Of a DNA stretch of 64,000 nt, positions 35,506-43,422 are shown one piece after another. The translations under genes and the position numbers were made by a program. The notes beneath the pieces are model-generated. The model made no database searches. It had not been told where the DNA came from and saw only the letters and a list, made by a program, of their open reading frames with translations. Every line of letters begins with the position of its first letter. Within the stretch, counting starts at the first letter, position 1. The stretch is from JAXMDT01 sp046348685 (GTDB lineage Bacteria > Pseudomonadota > Alphaproteobacteria > Rickettsiales > UBA998): contig JAXMDT010000010.1 of assembly GCA_046348685.1 (NCBI GenBank), positions 16,168-80,167 on the forward strand, written 5' to 3'.

Positions 35506-36159
35506 ATGTTTGGCAAAAACCCACTCCGCCCGCCGGAAAAAGGCGATGGCTCCATCCTTCAGGTGCAGAACATCTTTCCGACATTGCAGGGTGAAGGTCC
35601 GTTTGCCGGCAGACCCGCTATCTTCATCCGTCTTGGGGGATGCAATCTCGCCTGCGATTTCTGCGATACTGAATTTGAAGATTTTACGACGTGGACAACA
35701 GAGGATGTTGTCGCCCACGCCAGCCTCTATCCTGCCCGCCTCGCCGTGATCACCGGAGGTGAGCCATTCCGCCAACCTATTGCACCGCTTTGTGAGATGT
35801 TGCTGGCAGCAGGATTTGAAGTCCAGATCGAAACAAACGGCACACTATACCGCCCCTTAGACTCCCGCATACATATCGTTTGCTCGCCAAAAACAACCAC
35901 CGGTCAATACGCTCCCCTGCGTCCTGACCTTTTGCCGCATATCTCGGCATTGAAGTTCCTGGTCTCCGCCAGCCATCCACTTTACCGCGATATACCGGAG
36001 CTTGGCCAACATGATTACCATATACCCGTGTATGTGCAGCCGATCGACGAATATGATGAAATAAAAAACGCAAACAATGTCACTCTTGCCAAAGACCTCG
36101 CCATGACGCACGGCTACCGGCTGAGCCTGCAGCTGCATAAATTATTGGGGATCGAATGA
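35506..36159 (+). CDS. queE: 7-carboxy-7-deazaguanine synthase
   Basis: Radical SAM enzyme of queuosine precursor synthesis: it rearranges 6-carboxytetrahydropterin to CDG. 217 residues. The radical-SAM cluster motif CxxxCxxC reads CNLACDFC in IRLGGCNLACDFCDTEF. The substrate-side motif FPTLQGEGPFAGRPAIFIRL is conserved, and TGGEP is the GGE motif. Followed by queC with a 4-base overlap (ATGATG region at 36156). Start ATG at 35506. Confidence 0.95.
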   Translation: MFGKNPLRPPEKGDGSILQVQNIFPTLQGEGPFAGRPAIFIRLGGCNLACDFCDTEFEDFTTWTTEDVVAHASLYPARLAVITGGEPFRQPIAPLCEMLLAAGFEVQIETNGTLYRPLDSRIHIVCSPKTTTGQYAPLRPDLLPHISALKFLVSASHPLYRDIPELGQHDYHIPVYVQPIDEYDEIKNANNVTLAKDLAMTHGYRLSLQLHKLLGIE

Positions 36160-36842
36160 TGAAAAAGGCCGTTCTTTTGCTCTCCGGTGGACTGGATTCC
36201 GCGACGACCGGTGCTATTGCCAAATCGCAAGGGTTTGAGCTATATGCGCTTTCGATGCAGTATGGTCAGAGGCATGCAGCCGAACTGGAAGCGGCGCGGA
36301 ACGTAGCAGCCGCTCTCAGCGTGGTAGAGCATAAGGTTGCCGAGCTTGACCTCAGGCTGTTTGGTGGCTCAGCATTGACCGATACCATTAACGTACCGAA
36401 AAACCGAAATGCGGACGATATGGCACATGGGATACCAGTCACTTATGTGCCCGCGAGAAATACTATTTTCCTATCCTATGCGCTGGCCTATGCAGAGGTG
36501 CTTGATGCAGTTGATATTTTCATCGGGGTCAATGCTGTCGATTACAGCGGGTATCCAGACTGCCGCCCGGCTTTCATCGAAGCCTTCGAGCGCATGGCGA
36601 ACCTTGCCACCGCCATGACTACTGAAAAGGCTCAGAAAGTCCATATCCATGCGCCACTCATAAACCTGACCAAAGCGGAAATCATCCAAACTGGCGCATT
36701 TCTGGGTCTGGATTACGGGATGACACTTTCCTGCTATGACCCATCAAGAGAAGGCAAGGCCTGCGGCGTATGTGATTCTTGTATTTTAAGGAAAAATGGC
36801 TTTGCTGCCGCTGGTATTCCCGACCCCACGCAATACGTCTAA
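36156..36842 (+). CDS. queC: 7-cyano-7-deazaguanine synthase
   Basis: ATP-dependent enzyme turning CDG into preQ0 in the queuosine pathway. 228 residues. PP-loop SGGLDSATT is near residue 9, followed by LYALSMQYGQRHAAELEAAR. VPARNTIFLSYALAYAEVLD is conserved, and the zinc-binding cysteines lie at the C-terminus in LSCYDPSREGKACGVCDSC. Coupled to queE by overlap. queD and queF are not nearby. Confidence 0.96.
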   Translation: MMKKAVLLLSGGLDSATTGAIAKSQGFELYALSMQYGQRHAAELEAARNVAAALSVVEHKVAELDLRLFGGSALTDTINVPKNRNADDMAHGIPVTYVPARNTIFLSYALAYAEVLDAVDIFIGVNAVDYSGYPDCRPAFIEAFERMANLATAMTTEKAQKVHIHAPLINLTKAEIIQTGAFLGLDYGMTLSCYDPSREGKACGVCDSCILRKNGFAAAGIPDPTQYV

Positions 36843-36856
36843 AATCCCGTTAATTG

Positions 36857-36888
36857 TTAATTCGACCTTAACGAACGCCTGCCATAGT
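36857..36888 (+). promoter_or_regulatory. CtrA box with -10 upstream of flgC-like gene
   Basis: TTAA-TTCGACC-TTAAC (36857-36872) is an exact CtrA consensus (TTAA-N7-TTAAC). A -10-like CATAGT follows at 36883-36888, ten bases after the box. The ATG is at 36914. The layout equals those at 5056 and 45874. Confidence 0.55.
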
Positions 36889-36913
36889 GTTAATATAACG
36901 GGGTGGAGCTAAT

Positions 36914-37312
36914 ATGAATCCAGTTTTTGGTATCAGTGTTTCCGGCATGAACGCAGCAGGCCTGCGCCTGGCGAATAGCGCAAACAATATCGCTAACGTC
37001 GAAAGCACCTCGCGCTACGAGAATGGCGAAACCGTGCGCACGCCCTATATGCCGACCGATGTCGTTCAAACCTCCATTGAGCCAACCGGCGGCGTCAAAG
37101 CGTCTGTTCGCCCACGCGATCCGGCATCGATCCCTGTCTATGCACCTGACCATCCTTATGCGGATACAGATGGCATGGTGGACTATCCAAATGTCAGTCT
37201 GGAGGAAGAACTCGTCGACACCAAGATCGCCAGCTATGATTATAAGGCGAATCTTAAGGTGCTTAAAACGGCTGATGACATGATGCAGTCCCTGCTCGAC
37301 ATCAAGACCTAA
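36914..37312 (+). CDS. FlgC-like flagellar basal-body rod protein
   Basis: 132 residues with both ends of a rod protein. The N-terminal helix GISVSGMNAAGLRLANSANN followed by IANVES is the flg_bb_rod motif. The C-terminal helix NVSLEEELVDTKIASYDYKA followed by NLKVLKTADDMMQSLLDIK is close to the FlgC signature. The middle (SVRPRDPASIPVYAPDHPYA) is also FlgC-like. Not next to flgB or fliE as in a normal flagellar operon. Stand-alone short FlgC-like proteins occur in alphaproteobacteria, so it may be a paralogue rather than the structural FlgC. A perfect CtrA box upstream fits class II flagellar control. Confidence 0.75.
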   Translation: MNPVFGISVSGMNAAGLRLANSANNIANVESTSRYENGETVRTPYMPTDVVQTSIEPTGGVKASVRPRDPASIPVYAPDHPYADTDGMVDYPNVSLEEELVDTKIASYDYKANLKVLKTADDMMQSLLDIKT

Positions 37313-37329
37313 AAACTTTTCCCTTTCCC

Positions 37330-37358
37330 TTGCACTCCCAAGATTAATACACCATAGT
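37330..37358 (+). promoter_or_regulatory. Sigma-70 promoter of SRP RNA
   Basis: TTGCAC (37330-37335), 17 bases, CATAGT (37353-37358). The expected start point falls at or within a few bases of the predicted SRP RNA 5' end at 37367. Confidence 0.55.
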
Positions 37359-37366
37359 CATTCTCT

Positions 37367-37454
37367 GGTTGGCGGCGGGCGGCAGTGATTGCAAACCCGG
37401 TCAGGTCCGAGAGGAAGCAGCCGTAGTGATTTTCTTCCGGGTCGCCGTCCAACC
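37367..37454 (+). ncRNA. ffs: Signal recognition particle RNA, small bacterial (4.5S) type
   Basis: Closing stem GGTTGG (37367-37372) / CCAACC (37449-37454). The apical domain contains the conserved Ffh-binding motifs GGTCAGGTCCG and AGGAAGCAGCCGTAG on either side of the tetraloop-sized turn GAGA. It pairs with Ffh to target membrane proteins. Location directly upstream of dnaX is the usual one in proteobacteria. Confidence 0.9.
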
Positions 37455-37488
37455 CTCATAAAAAAACGTCTTGAAGCAACCATACCGC

Positions 37489-39186
37489 ATGTCCGAATAC
37501 CGAGTTCTTGCCCGTAAATATCGCCCCCAACGTTTAAGTGACCTGATTGGCCAGGATGCCCTGGTGCGTACCCTGACGAATGCCTTTCAGTCGGGACGAA
37601 TTTCGCATGGCTTCCTGCTGACCGGCATTCGCGGCGTCGGTAAAACGACGACGGCGCGAATTATTGCCCGCTCACTGAATTGCATCGGCGCTGACGGCAC
37701 GCTCACGTCGCCGACCCCGGAACCGTGCGGCGTCTGCGCGAATTGCGTGCAGATCGCTGAAGACCGGCATGTCGATGTACTGGAGCGGGATGCCGCCTCG
37801 CAAACCGGCGTCGAAGCCACACGCGATATGATCGACACCGTGCATTATAAACCCTCTAGCGCGCGCTACAAAGTCTATATCATCGACGAGGTGCACATGC
37901 TTTCCAACGCAGCGTTCAACGCGCTGCTGAAAACATTGGAAGAACCGCCGCCACACGTTATCTTTATTTTCGCGACGACTGAAATTCGCAAAATCCCCGT
38001 TACGATCCTTTCACGCTGTCAGCGTTTTGATTTGAAGCGCGTTGATATCGAAACCCTGAGTGCGCACCTGCAAAACATCTGCACCAAGGAATCGGTGCAG
38101 GCAGAGGACGAGGCGCTGAAACTGATTGCTATTACGGCAGAAGGCTCCGTGCGTGATTCCCTTTCCCTGCTTGATCAAGCGATTGCGCACAGCGCAGAGG
38201 GCAATGGAACGATTCTGGTAAAAGCCGAAACCGTGCGCGCCATGCTCGGCGTTGCTGACCGCAGCCGCTTGTTTACTCTTCTCGAAACGGCCTTTGCGGG
38301 CAATACGACCGAAGCGTTGTCACTGGTTTTCGAGCATTATCAAAATGGCGGTGACGTCATCCTTCTTCTTCAGGAATTATTATCGCTCGTACATAATCAG
38401 CCGCGTTTTGCTTGCGCCAAAGGATGATTTAGGTCCTGCGTTTTCCGAACATGAAAAGGGGCTGCCTCAGCGCTTGCCGTAAAACTCGATATCCCCACGC
38501 TCAGTCTTGCCTGGCAACTCATTCTGAAAGGTCTGGATGAGGCGAAGCGTTCGCCCGATCCATTAGCCGCCGCAGAAATGGTTATTATCCGCCTCACCCA
38601 CGCCGCCAGTTTGCCTAGGCCGGCAGACCTTATTCGGGAGGCTCAAAAAAATCCGCAAGCGAGCAGCCCTGCGCCTGTATCACCCCCTACCCCACGCAGC
38701 ACGACGCCGGTTAGCAGCGGCATGGTATCCGGTAATACGGCAATCAGGATGGAACCAGCACGTTCGACATCGTTTGAACCGGTTGCAGAAGCAAAACTGG
38801 AACTGGTGGCTAATAATCCGCTGACCGAACTACAAACGTTTGAGGATTTGGTAAAACTCGTGGAGCAAAAGCGGGAACCGACTCTACAGCACATTTTGGT
38901 AACGCAAATTCGCCTTGTATCCTTTGAGGACGGCACCATAAGCTATACGCTGAACCCGGCTATTTCCAATGGATTTCCAAAAGAATTGGGAGCCTTTCTC
39001 AAGCGCCACACGGGCAAGGACTGGAAGTTGCAACCGGTCGATGCACCCGGCACCCCATCCATTGCAGAGCAGAAAAAAGCAGCGTATGACAAAGCTCGCG
39101 CCGAAGCAGAATCGCATCCTTTTGTTCAGGATGTGCTGACTATGTTTCCCGGCGCGAAGATGACCGGATTTAAAAAAGAGGAGTAG
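37489..39186 (+). pseudogene. dnaX: DNA polymerase III gamma/tau subunit, frame broken twice
   Basis: Clamp-loader subunit. The intact 5' part (37489-38424, 312 residues) holds Walker A GIRGVGKTTTARIIARSLNC, zinc cysteines (CGVCANC) and Walker B/sensor sequences (VYIIDEVHMLSNAAFNALLK). The frame is then lost near 38392-38396, giving TGA at 38425. The expected continuation (IISRVLLAPKDDLGPAFSEH) is in the +1 frame up to 38458. Frame 0 resumes at GCT 38461 (AASALAVKLDIPTLSLAWQL...) to the end. The second shift lies on A-AAG-GGG, which is both a G-run and a canonical -1 slippery heptamer. Repairing both gives about 566 residues, normal for tau. Decay is unlikely for an essential gene, so error or recoding should be considered. 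Followed by ybaB after 2 bases. Confidence 0.85.
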
Positions 39187-39188
39187 CT

Positions 39189-39509
39189 ATGAATATTCAA
39201 AAAATGATGAAGCAGGCGCAGGAGATGCAGAAGAAAATCACTGACCTGCAGGAAGAAATGGAAAAGCGCGAAGTGGAAGGCGTTTCCGGCGGCGGCATGG
39301 TGAAGGCGACGCTGAACGGCAAAGGTACGGCGCTGAAACTCGTCGTCGATAAATCCGTCATCGACCCGGAAGACAAGGAAGTCATGGAAGATCTGATCAT
39401 CGCCGCATTTAACGATGCACGCCGCAAGGCTGACGATATGATGGCCACCGAAATGGGCAATGCCACCGCAGGTATGGGCTTACCTTCAAACTTTAAGTTA
39501 CCTTTTTAA
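39189..39509 (+). CDS. ybaB: YbaB/EbfC nucleoid-associated protein
   Basis: 106 residues of the YbaB/EbfC DNA-binding family, a dimeric nucleoid protein. Typical start NIQKMMKQAQEMQKKITDLQ, core VSGGGMVKATLNGKG, and end of the form DDMMATEMGNATAGMGLPSN. Lies between dnaX and recR, the almost universal arrangement, with a 2-base gap to dnaX. Confidence 0.95.
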   Translation: MNIQKMMKQAQEMQKKITDLQEEMEKREVEGVSGGGMVKATLNGKGTALKLVVDKSVIDPEDKEVMEDLIIAAFNDARRKADDMMATEMGNATAGMGLPSNFKLPF

Positions 39510-39585
39510 TTAGGGTTTAGGTGCCGGGTTCCGGGTGTCAGTTTTTACTTTCTCCTGAAATCCAAGACCTGAAAGCTGGAACCTT

Positions 39586-40182
39586 ATGGCCGCTCCTTCA
39601 GCGATTGATAACCTTATTAAGCTTGTCTCCCGACTGCCTGGGCTTGGCCCGCGCTCGGGACGGCGCGTTGTTTTGTCCCTCATTCGCAAGCGTGAGAGCC
39701 AGTTACAGCCGCTGATACAGGCGTTGAAGGCAGTCGATGAGTCGATTGTGACGTGTGGTACCTGTGGCAACCTCGATAGCTGCAATCCCTGCTCGATCTG
39801 CGCCGATGAACGGCGCGACCCCTCCACGCTTTGCGTTGTGGAAGAACTGGCTGACCTCTGGGCAATTGAACGCTCGCATCTGTTTCGTGGGCGTTATCAT
39901 GTACTCGGCGGCGTGCTTTCCGCTATCGATGGCATCACGCCAGACAAACTCAATCTATACCCTTTGATGGAGCGCGCCCGCGCCGAGATCGTGCAGGAAA
40001 TCATTATTGCTACCAATGCTACCGTCGATGGTCAGACCACCGCGCATTACATCACCGAGCGATTGCAGGACTGCAATGTGCGCATTACACGCCTCGCGCA
40101 GGGTATTCCTATTGGCGCTGAGCTGGATTATCTGGATGATGGAACGTTGGGTACGGCGCTCCGAGCAAGACTTCCCGTATAA
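39586..40182 (+). CDS. recR: Recombination protein RecR
   Basis: RecFOR-pathway protein, 198 residues. Helix-hairpin-helix LVSRLPGLGPRSGRRVVLSL, zinc finger CGTCGNLDSCNPCSIC, and Toprim domain from LCVVEELADLWAIERSHLFR with HVLGG at the tip are present. recF is also in the window (57.3 kb). The 76-base gap to ybaB holds a GGTGCCGGGTTCCGGGTGTC stretch with internal near-repeats. A palindromic element starts two bases after the stop. Confidence 0.96.
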   Translation: MAAPSAIDNLIKLVSRLPGLGPRSGRRVVLSLIRKRESQLQPLIQALKAVDESIVTCGTCGNLDSCNPCSICADERRDPSTLCVVEELADLWAIERSHLFRGRYHVLGGVLSAIDGITPDKLNLYPLMERARAEIVQEIIIATNATVDGQTTAHYITERLQDCNVRITRLAQGIPIGAELDYLDDGTLGTALRARLPV

Positions 40183-40183
40183 T

Positions 40184-40249
40184 GTCACCCCGGCGAAGGC
40201 CGGGGTCTACAATTTTTAAAACGTGGATACCGGCCTGCGCCGGCATGAC
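40184..40249. repeat. Palindromic repeat (REP/RPE-like) between convergent genes
   Basis: 66-base element bounded by GTCA/TGAC. It contains two strong hairpins: ACCCCGGCGAAGGCCGGGGT at the left and CCGGCCTGCGCCGG at the right. It fills nearly all of the 69-base gap between convergent recR and the glycosylase gene and may stop transcription of both. Reading through it gives the WIPACAGMT-type string common to such repeats, as does the copy inside valS. Confidence 0.8.
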
Positions 40250-40251
40250 AA

Positions 40252-40962
40252 TTAGTATTCCACTGGTATCGGATCGAGCGAGCGCCAGAGATACCAAGTG
40301 GCTACCGAGCGGTAAGGTTTCCATTGTTTGGCGTGCTTCAGCATTTTTATTTTGTCTTTTTCCTTACCCTTCATCTTCGGATAATGCTTGAGGATAGCTT
40401 TCTGCAAGCCTAGATCGGCGAGTGGGTAGACATCTGGCCGCATCAAGTGGAAAATCAGGAACATTTCCGCTGTCCACACGCCAATGCCTTTGATCTCGGT
40501 CAAATCGGCAATCACTTCTTCATCCGTCATGTTATCCCAGTACGTTTCCGTGATTTTATTCTGAATAAAGTGCTCGGCGAGGCTGCGCATGTATTTCACT
40601 TTCTGACCTGAAAGCCCGCAAGCGCGTAACTCCTCATCCGTAAGCGCCAAAATCGCCTGCGGCGTCACTTCCTCTTGTTTTTGCCTCAGAACGCCTTCCG
40701 GAGTCGTCGAACACACCGGCCCTCGCGATTTTTTACTTCTTGAAGGCTTTACGTGGGCGGATGCCGCAGCCACTACCCTTACCCATACCGAATCCGCTGC
40801 TTTAACCGAAATTTGCTGGCCCGCAATTGAACGCGCCAGCGTATGAAAGGCATCCCCGCGCGAAATCAGGGTTTCCCCGTAATAGGAGGCGATGACCCCG
40901 CCCAGGGTTGGGCAGGCAGCGGTTAAATGCTTTGTAGCGTCGTTCCAGTATTTTGGCTGCAT
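40252..40962 (-). CDS. HhH-GPD DNA-3-methyladenine glycosylase (AlkA-like) with insertion
   Basis: Base-excision repair glycosylase, 236 residues. HhH motif and catalytic loop: LTEIKGIGVWTAEMFLIFHL followed by RPDVYPLADLG, where the last Asp is catalytic. Start region FHTLARSIAGQQISVKAADS is typical. Family members run about 205-215 residues. The extra length is a basic, low-similarity stretch at about residues 71-97 (HVKPSRSKKSRGPVCSTTPE and following) between the conserved AADSVW and VTPQAILAL. This looks like an inserted segment. The gene is convergent with recR across a palindromic repeat. Confidence 0.88.
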   Translation of the reverse strand: MQPKYWNDATKHLTAACPTLGGVIASYYGETLISRGDAFHTLARSIAGQQISVKAADSVWVRVVAAASAHVKPSRSKKSRGPVCSTTPEGVLRQKQEEVTPQAILALTDEELRACGLSGQKVKYMRSLAEHFIQNKITETYWDNMTDEEVIADLTEIKGIGVWTAEMFLIFHLMRPDVYPLADLGLQKAILKHYPKMKGKEKDKIKMLKHAKQWKPYRSVATWYLWRSLDPIPVEY

Positions 40963-41009
40963 AATACTTGCAAATCCGTGGGTTTTCGTTAAGTAGGTAA
41001 GCCCTATTT

Positions 41010-42815
41010 ATGACCGATCAATCCCTCATCCGCAATTTTTCCATCATTGCCCATATCGACCATGGCAAATCAACGCTGGCCGACCGCCTGATAGAATATA
41101 CCGGCGGTCTTGAAAAACGCGAAATGACCGCGCAATTACTCGATTCCATGGATATTGAGCGTGAGCGCGGCATTACCATCAAAGCACAGACCGTACGCCT
41201 GAAATACCCTGCCAAAGATGGCAAGACTTATATCCTGAACCTGATGGATACACCAGGCCACGTGGATTTCACCTATGAAGTGAGCCGCTGCCTGTCGGCT
41301 TGCGAAGGCGCTCTCCTCGTCGTCGATGCCTCGCAGGGCGTCGAAGCACAGACCTTGGCGAACGTCTATCTTGCATTGGATAACAATCTCGAAATTGTTC
41401 CTACGCTGAACAAGATCGATCTGCCTGCAGCGGAACCCGATCGCGTGAAACAGCAGATTGAAGATGTGATCGGTCTCGATGCTTCGGAAGCTGTGTTGAT
41501 TTCGGCAAAAAGCGGTATTGGCATTGATGAATTGCTCGAATCCATCGTTACCCGCCTGCCTGCGCCGCCGGAAAGATCATCGGAAGCACCGTTGAAAGCG
41601 ATGCTGGTTGATAGCTGGTACGATAATTATCTCGGGGTGATTATTCTGGTTCGCGTCGTCGAAGGCTCGATCAAGAAGGGCATGAAAGTTCGAATGATGT
41701 CGACAGGCGCGGCGCATCAGATCGAGCAGCTCGGCGTCTTCACCCCGAAGAAAATTCCGGTCGAGTCCTTGGAGCCAGGCGAGGTCGGCTACATTATCAC
41801 CGGCATCAAGCAGGTGGCGGATTGCAATGTTGGGGACACGATCACCGAAGACCGCCGCCCAACCGAAGAACCCCTGCCCGGCTTCAAACCGTCGCAGCCG
41901 GTCGTCTTTTGCGGACTCTACCCAACCGATACCAGCCAGTTCGAGCATTTGAAAGAATCGCTCGCCAAACTGCGTCTCAATGATTCCAGCTTTACGTATG
42001 AAATGGAAACCTCATCTGCGCTAGGCTTTGGTTTCCGTTGTGGATTCTTAGGACTGCTCCACCTTGAAATCATTCAGGAGCGCCTTGATCGCGAATTCAA
42101 CGTCGACCTGATTACAACAGCGCCGAGCGTCGTCTACAAAGTGCTGATGACCAACGGCAACGAGATGGAGCTGCATAATCCGGCTGATATGCCGGACGTC
42201 ACCAAGATCGAAATGATGAAAGAGCCTTGGATTCAAGGTACCATCATGGTGCCGGATGAATATCTCGGTAACGTGCTGGGGCTCTGTACCGAAAAGCGCG
42301 GTGTGCAGAAAGACCTGACCTATGTCGGAGGCCGCGCCATGGCGGTGTATCGCCTGCCTTTAAACGAAGTGGTTTATGATTTCTATGATCGCCTGAAATC
42401 CTGCACACGTGGTTACGCCAGCTTCGAATATCATCTCGATGGCTATGAAGAGAGCGAACTCGTCAAGCTTTCCATTCTTGTGAATGGCGATCCGGTGGAC
42501 GCCCTATCCATTATTGTTCACCGCACGCAGGCGGAATACCGTGGCCGCGCCATGTGCAAACGACTTAAGGACCTCATTCCCAGGCATATGTTCGCTGTTC
42601 CCATTCAGGCAGCCATCGGCGGCAAGATCATCGCCCGTGAAACTATTTCCGCGATGCGTAAAGACGTGACGGCGAAATGCTATGGCGGCGATATTACGAG
42701 GAAAAAGAAACTGCTTGAGAAGCAAAAAGCCGGCAAAAAGAAGATGCGCCAGATCGGATCGGTGGAAATCCCGCAATCCGCCTTTATCGCCGCGCTCAAA
42801 ACGGGCGATGATTAG
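41010..42815 (+). CDS. lepA: Elongation factor 4
   Basis: Ribosome-associated GTPase, 601 residues. G1 IAHIDHGKSTLADRLIEYTG, G2 region ERERGITIKAQTVRLKY, G3 DTPGHVDFTYEVSR, and G4 NKIDLPAAEP are present. The LepA-specific C-terminal domain includes AIGGKIIARETISAMRKDVT, CYGGDITRKKKLLEKQKAGK and KKMRQIGSVEIP. Divergent from the glycosylase gene across 47 bases. Confidence 0.97.
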   Translation: MTDQSLIRNFSIIAHIDHGKSTLADRLIEYTGGLEKREMTAQLLDSMDIERERGITIKAQTVRLKYPAKDGKTYILNLMDTPGHVDFTYEVSRCLSACEGALLVVDASQGVEAQTLANVYLALDNNLEIVPTLNKIDLPAAEPDRVKQQIEDVIGLDASEAVLISAKSGIGIDELLESIVTRLPAPPERSSEAPLKAMLVDSWYDNYLGVIILVRVVEGSIKKGMKVRMMSTGAAHQIEQLGVFTPKKIPVESLEPGEVGYIITGIKQVADCNVGDTITEDRRPTEEPLPGFKPSQPVVFCGLYPTDTSQFEHLKESLAKLRLNDSSFTYEMETSSALGFGFRCGFLGLLHLEIIQERLDREFNVDLITTAPSVVYKVLMTNGNEMELHNPADMPDVTKIEMMKEPWIQGTIMVPDEYLGNVLGLCTEKRGVQKDLTYVGGRAMAVYRLPLNEVVYDFYDRLKSCTRGYASFEYHLDGYEESELVKLSILVNGDPVDALSIIVHRTQAEYRGRAMCKRLKDLIPRHMFAVPIQAAIGGKIIARETISAMRKDVTAKCYGGDITRKKKLLEKQKAGKKKMRQIGSVEIPQSAFIAALKTGDD

Positions 42816-42888
42816 GCCACAATCGCCTGATTACTTGCACTAATTAAAAAAATCCTTTAAGGTTAACATAAATTAACTATTGCGTTCC

Positions 42889-43422
42889 ATGGATACAAAT
42901 TCGTCAATAAAATCCCATTTAAATGAGGCTGCGATTGTTGCTGCGCTGGTACTTAGCAGTGTGGGTTTATCGTATGGAATGCGTCAGCCGGAGGTTGAAA
43001 CAAAATACGAACTCTTGGCTGCTGCATGCAAAAACGGAACGATAACTATAAAATTTAATGATTTAGAATTTGACCCACCCTACACCGTTTCCGCGCTAAT
43101 AAAGGGTTTGGAAGGGTCGCGTCGGCCCGTCATAATTGGCGATTTTAGCGGCAAGCGAGATGACGGAAGCATATTTGCCGAATCATTTCGTGTGCAGCGC
43201 AAGGGGTTGCTTGATACTCTTCACGGATACGACCAATATTATAAAACGATAGCCGTAACCGGTGCTGACGGACAAAAAATATCTTCGGAAGACCCGACGG
43301 CATTTGATGAGAGAGGACGAGTTATACTGGAAAAACTCCTTCGCGATATAAGCTGCCCTACCCCAAAAGGAACAGCCTTTGCCGAGCGCATTGTTACAGA
43401 CGCTTCCTGGCGCGAGCGTTAG
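42889..43422 (+). CDS. Single-pass membrane/periplasmic protein, unknown
   Basis: About 177 residues from the ATG at 42889. One hydrophobic segment (EAAIVAALVLSSVGLSYGM) lies at about 13-31, either a signal anchor or uncleaved signal. A soluble domain of about 145 residues follows, with ITIKFNDLEFDPPYTVSALI and RPVIIGDFSGKRDDGSIFAE, and it looks mixed alpha/beta. Not recognised. Upstream is GGTTAACATAAATTAAC, close to but spaced one base short of a CtrA box. It overlaps the 3' end of the convergent chemoreceptor gene by 4 bases. Confidence 0.55.
   Translation: MDTNSSIKSHLNEAAIVAALVLSSVGLSYGMRQPEVETKYELLAAACKNGTITIKFNDLEFDPPYTVSALIKGLEGSRRPVIIGDFSGKRDDGSIFAESFRVQRKGLLDTLHGYDQYYKTIAVTGADGQKISSEDPTAFDERGRVILEKLLRDISCPTPKGTAFAERIVTDASWRER

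Noticed and set aside
38392..38396. First dnaX frame change as programmed frameshifting
   Set aside because: No slippery heptamer or rare-codon/stop arrangement exists at the site; a lost AT dinucleotide explains it better. Only the second site has a recoding-type motif.
39510..39585. Repeat-like GGTGCCGGGTTCCGGGTGTC between ybaB and recR
   Set aside because: It has internal similarity but no inverted ends and no second copy seen in the window, so it is not reported as a repeat.
42862..42877. CtrA box upstream of the unknown membrane protein
   Set aside because: TTAA-CATAAA-TTAAC has a 6-base rather than 7-base spacer and no -10 at the position seen in the other three sites.
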